NCBI RefSeq assembly: GCF_044389085.1
Contig: NZ_JBIRXP010000002.1
Span: forward strand, 372,001-436,000
Direction: 5' to 3'
Source: Isoptericola sp044389085
GTDB taxonomy: Bacteria > Actinomycetota > Actinomycetes > Actinomycetales > Cellulomonadaceae
DNA length: 64,000 nt
Translations under genes and position numbers: made by a program
Shown: piece after piece, positions 1 through 8,028 of the stretch
Numbering within the stretch: position 1 is the stretch's first letter
Layout: every line of letters starts with the position of its first letter
The notes under the pieces: model-generated
What the model was told of the DNA's origin: nothing
Databases searched by the model: none
Seen by the model: only the letters and a program-made list of their open reading frames with translations

Positions 1-58
1 GACGCCGCGACCGGGACCCCCGAGAAACCAGGAAGAGCCACGAGACAGGAGGACACCG

Positions 59-1132
59 ATGTCCCGCACCACTCGTCGCACCGGCACGGCCGACCGCGGC
101 GCCACCCGCGCCCGCCGCTGGCGCCAGGTCGCGACGGCGGCCGCGGCCGCGCTCGTCGCGCCGCTCGCCGTCGCCGCCGTCACCACCGCCGGGGCCGGCA
201 GCGCCGGCGCCCACGGCTCCGTCACGGACCCGCCCACCCGCAACTACGGGTGCCTCGAACGGTGGGGTGACGACCACCTCAACCCTGAGATGGCCGAGCT
301 CGACCCCATGTGCTGGGGCGCCTGGCAGGCCGAGCCGGCCGCCATGTGGAACTGGAACGGCCTCTACCACGAGGGCATCGGCGGGCGTCACGAGGAACTG
401 ATTCCCGACGGGCAGCTCTGCTCGGGCGGACAGACCGAAGGGGGCCGCTACGACTACCTCGACACCCCTGGCGGTTGGTACGCCACCGGCGTCGACCACC
501 AGTTCACGCTCACGCTGACCGACGGCGCCAACCATGGTGCCGACTATCTGCGGATCTACGTCTCCAAGCCGGGCTACGACCCGACGACGGAACCGCTCAC
601 CTGGGACGACCTCGACCTCATCAAGGTGACGGACTCGTACCCGACCCAGTCGCCGTACGTGACCGACGTCGACCTGACCGGGTATGACGGCCGCGCCGTG
701 CTGTACACCATCTGGCAGGCGAGCCACGCCGACCAGCCGTACTACCTGTGCTCCGACATCAACATCGGCGGCGGCGACATCGTCGGCGAGGGCCCGGGCG
801 GTGGCGACGACGGCGGCGAGGACGGCGGGGGCGACGACGGCGGTGAGGACGGCGGCGAGGCCGGCGCCTGCACGGCCGAGGTGCGCGTCACGAACTCGTG
901 GTCCGGCGGCTACCAGGCCGACGTCACCGTCACGGCGACGGAGCCGCTCGACGGCTGGGCGGTGGACCTGGGCGGTCTGTCGGTGGACCAGGTGTGGAAC
1001 GGCGTGCTCTCCGGTGGCACGGTGACGAACGCGGCGTGGAACGGCGCCCTCGGCGCCGGAGGGACGGCCGGCTTCGGCCTCATCGGCTCCGGGACACCCG
1101 GGGACGCGACCGCGGAGTGCTCCGCGACCTGA
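59..1132 (+). CDS. AA10 lytic polysaccharide monooxygenase with C-terminal CBM2
   Basis: Secreted copper enzyme that oxidatively cleaves crystalline chitin or cellulose. An Arg-rich signal peptide ends in AGA, so the mature protein begins at His52 (HGSVTDPP), the first ligand of the copper histidine brace. His159 (GANHG) in the middle of the domain is the likely second ligand. The AA10 domain spans about 52-237, followed by a Gly/Asp/Glu linker (about 238-269) and a CBM2-type module (about 270-357) with conserved Trp residues and a Cys pair (C271, C354). The start has an AGGAGG ribosome site at 47-52. Substrate choice between chitin and cellulose cannot be read from the sequence. The gene is followed by a long hairpin shared with the convergent pspA. 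Confidence 0.95.
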   Translation: MSRTTRRTGTADRGATRARRWRQVATAAAAALVAPLAVAAVTTAGAGSAGAHGSVTDPPTRNYGCLERWGDDHLNPEMAELDPMCWGAWQAEPAAMWNWNGLYHEGIGGRHEELIPDGQLCSGGQTEGGRYDYLDTPGGWYATGVDHQFTLTLTDGANHGADYLRIYVSKPGYDPTTEPLTWDDLDLIKVTDSYPTQSPYVTDVDLTGYDGRAVLYTIWQASHADQPYYLCSDINIGGGDIVGEGPGGGDDGGEDGGGDDGGEDGGEAGACTAEVRVTNSWSGGYQADVTVTATEPLDGWAVDLGGLSVDQVWNGVLSGGTVTNAAWNGALGAGGTAGFGLIGSGTPGDATAECSAT

Positions 1133-1152
1133 CCCGGCCCTACACCGCAACA

Positions 1153-1217
1153 GCAACGAGCGTGCTGACTTGTTCCTCAACCTTCCGGGGTGAGGAACAA
1201 GTCAGCACGCTCGTTGC
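1153..1217. terminator. 27-bp perfect hairpin between convergent LPMO and pspA genes
   Basis: Arms 1153-1179 and 1191-1217 are perfect inverted repeats around an 11-nt loop. It lies 20 bp after the LPMO stop and 15 bp from the pspA stop, the position of a shared bidirectional terminator. There is no U-tract. The stem is much longer than a usual terminator. Confidence 0.75.
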
Positions 1218-1232
1218 GTCGGGGCGGGCGGG

Positions 1233-1985
1233 TCAGTGCTCCGTCGTCGGGGAGATCTGGGGCGACGGCGAGCTGCCGGCCTTGAGGGCGGCGAGCCGGG
1301 CCTCGAGCTCGATGTCCTTGTCGGAGGCCTCCAGCTCGGCGAACTGCGAGTCGAGGGACGCCGCGGCGACCTCGGCCTGGCCCATCGCCATGGCCTCCTC
1401 GCGGCGCACGGTCTCCTCGTAGCGGGCCAGCTCGCTGGTCGGGTCGAGCACGTTGATGGAGCTGATCGCCCCCTGCACGGTCTGCTGCGCCTGCGCCGCC
1501 TTCTGGCGGGCGACGAGCTGGTCGCGCCTGGACTTCAGCTCGCCCAGCTTGTCCTTCATCGCGGCCAGGCCGGTCTTGAGCTTCTCGACCGTGACGCGCT
1601 GCTGCTCGATCATCGGCTGCGCGGTCCTGACCTCGGACTCGGCGTCGAGCTGCTTGCGCAGCGCCACCTTGGCGAGGTTGTCGAACTTGTCGGCGTCGGC
1701 GGAGTTGCCGGCCGCGCGGTACTCGTCGGCCTTGCGCGACGCGGCGAGGGCCTTGGTGCCCCACTCGCTGGCCGCCTGGACGTCCTCGTTGTAGTCCTGC
1801 TCGGCCAGGCGCAGGTTGCCGATGGTCTGCGCGATGGCCTGCTCGGCCTCCGCGATGTTGTTCGTGTAGTCGCGGACCAGCTGGTCCAGCATCTTCTGCG
1901 GGTCCTCGGCGCGGTCGAGCAGCGCGTTGATGTTCGCCTTCGCGAGCTGGCTGATGCGCCCGAGGATGCTCTGCTTCTGCGTCAT
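1233..1985 (-). CDS. pspA: PspA/IM30 family membrane-stress protein
   Basis: 250-residue, almost wholly helical coiled-coil protein of the PspA/IM30 (ESCRT-III-like) family, which binds stressed inner membranes and maintains envelope integrity. It begins with the typical amphipathic N-terminus (ILGRISQLAKANINALLDRAEDP) and the family signature around DPQKMLDQLVRDY. The heptad-rich body carries Ala, Gln and Glu. The length matches the family (about 220-260). The C-terminal 15 residues are Ser/Pro-rich and poorly conserved. It lies directly downstream of the TPM-domain membrane protein on the same strand (94-bp gap), so the two may form an envelope-stress unit. No PspB, PspC or PspF is visible. 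Confidence 0.93.
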   Translation of the reverse strand: MTQKQSILGRISQLAKANINALLDRAEDPQKMLDQLVRDYTNNIAEAEQAIAQTIGNLRLAEQDYNEDVQAASEWGTKALAASRKADEYRAAGNSADADKFDNLAKVALRKQLDAESEVRTAQPMIEQQRVTVEKLKTGLAAMKDKLGELKSRRDQLVARQKAAQAQQTVQGAISSINVLDPTSELARYEETVRREEAMAMGQAEVAAASLDSQFAELEASDKDIELEARLAALKAGSSPSPQISPTTEH

Positions 1986-2078
1986 GGTCGTGCTTTCCTT
2001 CCGTCGCCCTGCTGAGGTGGTGTGCTGCCTGCCAGAACGTGTGCCGCCCCGAGCCGGTTCCGGCCCGCGCCGTGCGGG

Positions 2079-4160
2079 TCAGAAGCGCCCGCCGCGTGAC
2101 CTCCCGCCACGGCCGCCGCTGCTGCGCCCGCCGCCGAAGCCACCGCCGCCGCGCCCGCCTCCGAAGCCGCCGCCGAAGCTGCCCCCGCGCCCGCCACGCC
2201 GACCGCCGCCGTAGCCGCCGCCGAACCCGCCTCCGATGCCGCCGCCGGACCCGCGCAGCACGGAGTCGAGCAGGATCCCGCCCAGCACCATGCCGCCGAC
2301 GTTCGGGCCGCCCTGCCCGCCCTGGTTCGCGCCCCACGACGACGTGTCCTGCTCGGCGAGCTGCGTCGCCTGCTGGGCGTACCGCTCGGCCTGCTGGGCG
2401 CGCTCGAGGGCCGCCGTCGGGTCCTGCGCCTGGAGCGCCTGGGCCTCGGCGACCAGCCGCGCGGCCTCGGCCAGGCGGGTGCGCGCCTCGGGCCCGACGG
2501 CGCCGCGGCGCGTCGCGACGTAGTCCTGCGTGGCCCGTACCTGCGAGTCCACGCGCCCGAGCGTGTCGCGCAGCAGGGCGCGGGCGCGCGCGTCCGCCTC
2601 CGCCTTCTCGCGGGCCGGGGCGAGGGCGGCGTCCAGCGCGGCCTCGGCCGCGGTGAGGCGGTGCAGCGCGGCGAGGGGGTCGCCCCCGGAGCGGGCGTCG
2701 CGGGCCTGGGTCATCGCGGCCTCGGCCTCGGCGAGGGCCGCGGCGACGGCGGCGCGGTCCGCGGTGCCGGCCGCCCCGTCGGAGGGTGCGCCGGCGGGGA
2801 CGAGGCGGGCGGCGTCGGTCACGTCCTGGCCGATCGACGCGAGGCCCTTGTCCAGGTCGGCGCCCGCGGTGGCGAGCTGGGCGCCCGCCTGGTCCACGGC
2901 GTCCAGCAGCGTCGCGGCCTGCCCGAGCGCGTTCTGCGCGGCGCGCAGGTGGGCGACGGCGGCCGCCCGGGTGCGGCCCGTGAGCGCGGTGCGGCCGGAG
3001 GCCACGGCCTCGCGGGCGTGCGCCACCAGGGCGGTCGCCTGGTCGGGGTTGCCGCGCACCGACGCCAGGGCCGACGTCGGGTAGGAGGCCGCGAGCCCGT
3101 CCAGCGTCTCGCGCGCCACCGGGACGCGGGCCTCGATCTCGCCGGCGCGCTGCTCGGTCTCGTCCAGCAGCTCGGGGGCGCGCTGCTGCAGGGCCCGCAG
3201 CTCGTCGAACGCGTCCGTCTGCGCGTCCAGCGACGCGCCGGCGTGCTCGGTGAGCTCGAGGACGCGGGCCAGCAGCTGGCGCCGCCGCGGCTCGTCCTCC
3301 GGCACCTCGTCGTCGAGCTCCTGGCGCAGGTGGAACGCCTGCGCGACGTCGGCCTTGGCGGTCTCGAGGGCCGCGGAGAACTCCTGCGTGGCCTCGAGCC
3401 CGAACTCGGCCTGCGCGAAGCCGAGCTCCTGCTCCGACGTGCGCAGGGCGTCGTCGATCTCGACGAGCGCGGTGCCGACGCGGCGCTCGAGCTCTGGGGT
3501 CGGCACGGCGGACAGGTCCCCGGGCCCCGCGGGGGCGGCGGCGCCCTCCTTCCTGCGGCGCGAGCGGACCCAGAGCCAGCCGCCGACGCCGCCCGCCACG
3601 GCGACGCCGCCCACCGCGGCCGCGACGCCCCAGCCCGCGGCGCCGCCGGACGACGTCGTGCCGCCGGTGCGGATCGTGTCCGCGGCGGCGATCGCCGCGC
3701 CCGCCCAGTCGTCGTCGCGCAGGTGGTCCTCGGTGACCTCCTCCACCTGGTCGAGCTGCGCGTTCGACAGGCCGTTGTTGGTGTCGACCGACAGCCCGTA
3801 CGCGCGGTCCTGCGTGGCGACGGCCAGCAGGAGGTCGTTCACCCCGAGCCCCGCGTCCGTCGCGGTGCGGTTCGCCCAGTCGCGCCCGTCGGTGCCGTCG
3901 AACGAGTCCACGTAGACGACGAACAGCTGGTACGGCGTCTCGTCCGCCAGCTGGTCGAGCGCGGCCTGCACCTGCGCCTCGTCGCCGTCGAGCACGCCCG
4001 ACTGGTCGGTGATCTCGCTGTCGAGCTGGGTGAGGGGCGGGACGGCGGAGGCGTCGAGCGCGGTCAGGGCGGTGCCGGCGAGCGCCAGCAGGACGGCCAG
4101 CACGCAGGCGCCGACGGCCGCTGCGCCGCGGCGCGGAGCGGCGGGTGCACGGGGAATCAC
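2079..4160 (-). CDS. TPM-domain membrane protein with coiled coil and Gly-rich tail
   Basis: Exported, membrane-anchored protein of 693 residues. After a signal or anchor segment (ACVLAVLLALAGTALTAL) comes a TPM (TLP18.3/Psb32/MOLO-1) domain, with conserved features such as SGVLDGDEAQVQ and the NNGLSNAQ region. A single transmembrane helix with a basic stop-transfer (WVRSRRRKEG) leads to a long Ala/Glu-rich coiled-coil region. The tail is made of repeated Gly-Gly-Gly-Phe/Arg units. TPM proteins have been linked to photosystem repair, phosphatase-like activity and receptor assembly, so the role here is unknown. I chose the GTG at 4160 because an upstream extension would be basic, non-membrane sequence overlapping the promoter of the divergent FGE gene. 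Confidence 0.85.
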   Translation of the reverse strand: MIPRAPAAPRRGAAAVGACVLAVLLALAGTALTALDASAVPPLTQLDSEITDQSGVLDGDEAQVQAALDQLADETPYQLFVVYVDSFDGTDGRDWANRTATDAGLGVNDLLLAVATQDRAYGLSVDTNNGLSNAQLDQVEEVTEDHLRDDDWAGAAIAAADTIRTGGTTSSGGAAGWGVAAAVGGVAVAGGVGGWLWVRSRRRKEGAAAPAGPGDLSAVPTPELERRVGTALVEIDDALRTSEQELGFAQAEFGLEATQEFSAALETAKADVAQAFHLRQELDDEVPEDEPRRRQLLARVLELTEHAGASLDAQTDAFDELRALQQRAPELLDETEQRAGEIEARVPVARETLDGLAASYPTSALASVRGNPDQATALVAHAREAVASGRTALTGRTRAAAVAHLRAAQNALGQAATLLDAVDQAGAQLATAGADLDKGLASIGQDVTDAARLVPAGAPSDGAAGTADRAAVAAALAEAEAAMTQARDARSGGDPLAALHRLTAAEAALDAALAPAREKAEADARARALLRDTLGRVDSQVRATQDYVATRRGAVGPEARTRLAEAARLVAEAQALQAQDPTAALERAQQAERYAQQATQLAEQDTSSWGANQGGQGGPNVGGMVLGGILLDSVLRGSGGGIGGGFGGGYGGGRRGGRGGSFGGGFGGGRGGGGFGGGRSSGGRGGRSRGGRF

Positions 4161-4222
4161 GCCCTGATCGTGTCGCGCCGTGGCAGGCGACGCAATCGCG
4201 GCGGGGGCCCCGCGCGGGACCG

Positions 4223-4237
4223 TACGATCGAGCCGTG
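4223..4237 (+). promoter_or_regulatory. Leaderless promoter of the FGE gene
   Basis: A TACGAT -10 hexamer (4223-4228) is separated by 6 nt from the GTG at 4235. Transcription would start at or next to the start codon. No Shine-Dalgarno sequence precedes the GTG, which fits a leaderless mRNA. Confidence 0.6.
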
Positions 4238-5164
4238 ACCGACGCCGATCCACGCTCCGCCCCCGGCCACGGCCCCGCCCCGCTGCGCCTGTCCCTGCCC
4301 TCGGCACGGCGGTCCGCGCCGCGCAGCGCGGAGGCCGCGCAGCGGGTGGCGGCGGGCCTGGTGCCGCTGCCGGGCGGCACCTTCGACATGGGCAGCGAGG
4401 ACCCGGACGTCAACCCGGGCGACGGCGAGGGGCCGGTGCGGCCCGTGGCCGTGGGGGCGTTCCGCGTGGCGCCCACGACGGTGACGAACGACGAGTTCGC
4501 CCGCTTCGTGGCGGACACGGGCTACCGCACCCAGGCGGAGGAGTTCGGGTGGAGCTTCGTGTTCCACCTGTTCGTGCGCGAGGGCGCCGAGGTGCGGGGG
4601 ACCGCGGCGGGCACGCCCTGGTGGATCGCCGTCGACGGCGCCGACTGGAGCCACCCCGAGGGGCCGGGGTCGACGGCCGAGGACCGCGGGGACCACCCGG
4701 TGGTGCACGTGTCCCGCGAGGACGCGCTCGCGTACTGCGCCTGGTCGGGCACGCGCCTGCCCACCGAGGTGGAGTGGGAGTACGCCGCCCGTGGCGGCCT
4801 GCACCGGCAGCGGTACGCGTGGGGCGACGAGCTCACCCCCGGCGGCCGTCACATGTGCAACATCTGGCAGGGCACGTTCCCGCGGGTGAACACGGCCGAG
4901 GACGGGTACGTGGGCACCGCGCCCGTGGGGTCGTTCCCGGCCAACGGCTACGGCCTGCACGACGTGGCCGGCAACGTGTGGGAGTGGACCTCCACCGCGT
5001 GGGACCCGCGCGCCCGCGACGTGTGGGTGGTGCGGGGCGGCTCGTACCTGTGCCACGACTCGTACTGCAACCGCTACCGCGTGGCCGCGCGCACGCGGAA
5101 CACCGGGGACTCGTCGTCGGGCAACACCGGGTTCCGCGTGGTCGCCGACGCCGACCGGCCCTGA
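4235..5164 (+). CDS. Formylglycine-generating enzyme
   Basis: SUMF1/EgtB/PvdO-fold protein that oxidises a Cys in CxPxR motifs of sulfatases to formylglycine, using copper and oxygen. It starts with the SUMF1 signature (LVPLPGGTFDMGSED) and contains RLPTEVEWEYAARGG and GNVWEWTSTAW. The active-site stretch is SYLCHDSYC, with Cys273 and Cys278 in the spacing and almost the positions (272/277) of characterised bacterial FGEs. This separates it from Cys-less ergothioneine-type relatives. The length of 309 residues is normal. The GTG start is set by the leaderless promoter just upstream. No sulfatase is encoded in the window, so its client lies elsewhere. Confidence 0.93.
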   Translation: MTDADPRSAPGHGPAPLRLSLPSARRSAPRSAEAAQRVAAGLVPLPGGTFDMGSEDPDVNPGDGEGPVRPVAVGAFRVAPTTVTNDEFARFVADTGYRTQAEEFGWSFVFHLFVREGAEVRGTAAGTPWWIAVDGADWSHPEGPGSTAEDRGDHPVVHVSREDALAYCAWSGTRLPTEVEWEYAARGGLHRQRYAWGDELTPGGRHMCNIWQGTFPRVNTAEDGYVGTAPVGSFPANGYGLHDVAGNVWEWTSTAWDPRARDVWVVRGGSYLCHDSYCNRYRVAARTRNTGDSSSGNTGFRVVADADRP

Positions 5165-5219
5165 CGGGCCCTGACCGGCACCGACCGGCCCTCCGCCGCC
5201 GAGGCGCAGGCGCCGTCGA

Positions 5220-6215
5220 TCAGGCGGCGTCGCCCGGGGCGGCGGCGCGCAGCCGCTCGAGGAGCGGGCCGGCCGCCTCCTCGAGGAACTGCTCCTGGCG
5301 CTCGTCTCCGATCTGCACGAGCGCCAGGTCGGTGAATCCCGCCTCCCAGAAGGCCGAGGCGGCCTCCACGACCGCGTCCAGGTCCGGGCCGCACGGGACG
5401 GACGCCGCGACGTCCTCGGGGCGCACGAACGTGGTGGCCCGCTCGAACGCCTCGGTGGTGGGGAGGTTCGCGTTCACGGGCCAGCCGAGACCGAACCAGC
5501 GGAACTGCTCGTGCGCCCGGGCCACCGCCGCGTCCCGGTCCGGGTCCCAGGAGATCGGCAGCTGGCCGATCTTGCGCGACGGCGGGAGGGCGGCGTCCTC
5601 GCGGACGGCGTCCCAGCGCTCGATCAGGCCCGGCTTCGGCTCGGTCGCCACGAGGTGGTCGGCCAGGGGCGCGAGGTGCTCCACCGACTGGCGGCCCGAG
5701 ACGGCCACGCCGATCTCCACGGGCTCGTCCGGCAGGTCCCACAGCCGTGCCGAGTCGACCTGGAAGTGGTCGCCGCGGTAGCTGACGAGGTCGCCGCTGA
5801 ACAGCACGGAGATGATCTCCACGGCCTCCGCCAGCAGCTCGTGCCGCTCGTCGACCGCGGGCCAGCCGGCCCCGACGACGTGCTCGTTGAGGTTCTCGCC
5901 GGCGCCGAGGCCGAGGGTGAACCGGCCGTCGGAGAGCAGCCCGACCGTCGCCGCCTTCTGCGCCACGACGGCCGGGTGGTAACGCAGCGTCGGGCAGGTC
6001 ACGTACGTCATGAGCCCCACGCGCTCGGTCGCGTGCGCCACCGCACCCAGCACGCTCCACGCGTACGGGGAGTGGCCCTGCGCGTCCAGCCACGGGAAGT
6101 AGTGGTCGCTCATCACCTCGAAGTCGAAGCCGGCCCGCTCGCCGCGCACGGCGTACTCGACGAGGCTCTTCGGTCCGGCCTGCTCGGTCATCAGGGTGTA
6201 GCCGAATCGGGTCAT
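5220..6215 (-). CDS. LLM-class F420-dependent oxidoreductase (G6PD-like subfamily)
   Basis: 331-residue luciferase-like monooxygenase (TIM barrel) that most likely uses coenzyme F420. Features of the F420-dependent glucose-6-phosphate dehydrogenase-like subfamily include FGYTLMTEQ at the N-terminus, FEVMSDHYFPW around residues 30-45, and GLGAGENLNEHVVG in the core. The actual substrate is unknown, since many members reduce other compounds. The ATG at 6215 is preferred over an in-frame upstream codon because the family begins with MTRFGY. It is convergent with the FGE gene, with 55 bp between the stops. Confidence 0.88.
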   Translation of the reverse strand: MTRFGYTLMTEQAGPKSLVEYAVRGERAGFDFEVMSDHYFPWLDAQGHSPYAWSVLGAVAHATERVGLMTYVTCPTLRYHPAVVAQKAATVGLLSDGRFTLGLGAGENLNEHVVGAGWPAVDERHELLAEAVEIISVLFSGDLVSYRGDHFQVDSARLWDLPDEPVEIGVAVSGRQSVEHLAPLADHLVATEPKPGLIERWDAVREDAALPPSRKIGQLPISWDPDRDAAVARAHEQFRWFGLGWPVNANLPTTEAFERATTFVRPEDVAASVPCGPDLDAVVEAASAFWEAGFTDLALVQIGDERQEQFLEEAAGPLLERLRAAAPGDAA

Positions 6216-6261
6216 GCGGCCACGGTGCACACGGGCCCCGGATGCCCGCACGCCGCGGAGG

Positions 6262-7947
6262 TCAGGCGGGGGCGGGCGAGTCCAGGTCCTCCGCGTCGAC
6301 GATGCGGTAGGCGTACCCCTGCTCGGCGAGGAACCGCTGCCGGTGGGCGGCGAAGTCCTGGTCCACGGTGTCGCGGGCGACGACGGCGTAGAAGTGCGCC
6401 GTCCGGCCGTCCGCCTTGGGCCGCATGACGCGCCCCAGCCGCTGCGCCTCCTCCTGGCGCGAGCCGAACGACCCGGACACCTGGATCGCGACCGACGCCT
6501 CCGGCAGGTCGATGGAGAAGTTCGCGACCTTCGACACCACGAGGCGGCTGATCTCGCCGGAGCGGAACTCCTCGAACAGGCGCTGGCGCTCGCGGACCGT
6601 CGTCGCGCCCGTGATGAGCGGGGCGTCGAGGTGGGCGCTGAGCTCCTCGAGCTGGTCCAGGTACTGGCCGATGACGAGCACCTGGTCGTCCGGGTGCTGC
6701 GCCACGATCCGCTCGACGACGCGGTTCTTGCCCGGGGCGCACGCGGCGAGGCGGTACTTGTCCTCCGGCTCGGCCGTCGCGTACAGCATCCGCTCGTGCT
6801 CGGGCAGCGTGAGGCGCACCTCGACGCAGTCCGCGGGCGCGATGTACCCCTGCGCCTCGATGTCCTTCCACGGGGCGTCGTACCGCTTGGGGCCGATGAG
6901 GCTGAACACCTCGTCCTCGCGGCCGTCCTCGCGCACCAGCGTGGCGGTGAGGCCGAGGCGGCGGCGGGCCTGCAGGTCCGCCGTCATGCGGAAGATCGGC
7001 GCGGGCAGCAGGTGCACCTCGTCGTAGAGGATGAGGCCCCAGTCGCGGGCGTCGAGCAGCTCGAGGTGGCTGTACACGCCCTTTCGCTTGGTGGTGAGCA
7101 CCTGGTAGGTGGCGATCGTGACGGGCTTGATCTCCTTGCGGGAGCCCGAGTACTCGCCGATCTCGTCCTCGGTGAGGGTGGTGCGGCGCACCAGCTCGTC
7201 GCGCCACTGCCGGGCGCTGACGGTGTTGGTCACGAGGATGAGCGTCGTCGTGCCGGACTTCGCCATCGCGCCCGCGCCGACGATCGTCTTGCCGGCGCCG
7301 CACGGCAGCACGACGACGCCGGAGCCGCCGTGCCAGAAGCCGTCCACGGCCTGCGCCTGGTACGGGCGCATCTCCCACGCCTTGGGCTCCTCGTGCGCGG
7401 TGCGCGGGTGCGTGGTGGGGGAGAGCTCGATCTCGTGCTTCTCGCCGTCGACGTACCCGGCGAGGTCCTCGGCCGGCCAGCCCAGCTTGACCAGCACCTG
7501 CTTGAGGTGGCCGCGCTCGGAGGGGTGCACGACGACGGTCTGCTCGTCGACGCGGTCGCCCACCAGGCCGGCGGTGCGCTTGGACTTGAGCACCTCCGCG
7601 AGCACGGCCCGGTCCGTCGACTCGAGCACGAGGCCGTGCGTGGGGTGGGTGGCGAGGGTGAGGCGGCCGTAGCGGCCCATGGTCTCGGCGACGTCGATGA
7701 GCAGCGCGTGCGGCACCGGGTAGCGCGAGTACTCGATGAGCGTGTTCACGACCTGCTCCGCGTCGTGCCCCGCGGCGCGCGCGTTCCACAGCCCCAGGCT
7801 GGTGAGGCGGTACGTGTGCACGTGCTCCGGCGCGCGCTCCAGCTCCGCGAACGGGGCGATGGCGCGGCGCGCGTCGTCGGCGCGCGGGTGGTCCACCTCC
7901 AGCAGGATGGACTTGTCGCTCTGCACGATGAGCGGGCCGTCGGTCAT
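6262..7947 (-). CDS. XPB-type DNA repair helicase
   Basis: Superfamily 2 3'-5' DNA helicase of 561 residues, homologous to XPB/Rad25 and found in many Actinobacteria. An N-terminal damage-recognition-like domain (about 1-185) is followed by the motor. Walker A is CGAGKT (216-221), motif II is DEVH (309-312), motif III is LGLTAT (331-336) and motif VI is QRLGRVMRP. A strong GGAAGGAG ribosome site lies at 7952-7959. The gene is downstream of the helicase-associated gene on the same strand with an 81-bp gap that contains two short hairpins. This adjacency is common in Actinobacteria and suggests they act together in excision or transcription-coupled repair. Confidence 0.94.
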   Translation of the reverse strand: MTDGPLIVQSDKSILLEVDHPRADDARRAIAPFAELERAPEHVHTYRLTSLGLWNARAAGHDAEQVVNTLIEYSRYPVPHALLIDVAETMGRYGRLTLATHPTHGLVLESTDRAVLAEVLKSKRTAGLVGDRVDEQTVVVHPSERGHLKQVLVKLGWPAEDLAGYVDGEKHEIELSPTTHPRTAHEEPKAWEMRPYQAQAVDGFWHGGSGVVVLPCGAGKTIVGAGAMAKSGTTTLILVTNTVSARQWRDELVRRTTLTEDEIGEYSGSRKEIKPVTIATYQVLTTKRKGVYSHLELLDARDWGLILYDEVHLLPAPIFRMTADLQARRRLGLTATLVREDGREDEVFSLIGPKRYDAPWKDIEAQGYIAPADCVEVRLTLPEHERMLYATAEPEDKYRLAACAPGKNRVVERIVAQHPDDQVLVIGQYLDQLEELSAHLDAPLITGATTVRERQRLFEEFRSGEISRLVVSKVANFSIDLPEASVAIQVSGSFGSRQEEAQRLGRVMRPKADGRTAHFYAVVARDTVDQDFAAHRQRFLAEQGYAYRIVDAEDLDSPAPA

Positions 7948-8028
7948 GCGGCTCCTTCCGAGGGGTGGCGATCCAGCGTCTCAACGCCTGGCGTCCGCGT
8001 GCTTGTTCCGGGCGGGTGTCCGCCCAGG

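Noticed and set aside
1177..4518. Minus-strand open frame of 1113 codons
   Set aside because: Arg/Pro/Ala-rich shadow of pspA and the TPM gene. GC-rich DNA keeps stops out of the other frames.
7973..8025. Terminator or attenuator between the helicase genes
   Set aside because: Two short stems (7 bp imperfect and 6 bp) in GC-rich DNA are not convincing as regulatory structure.
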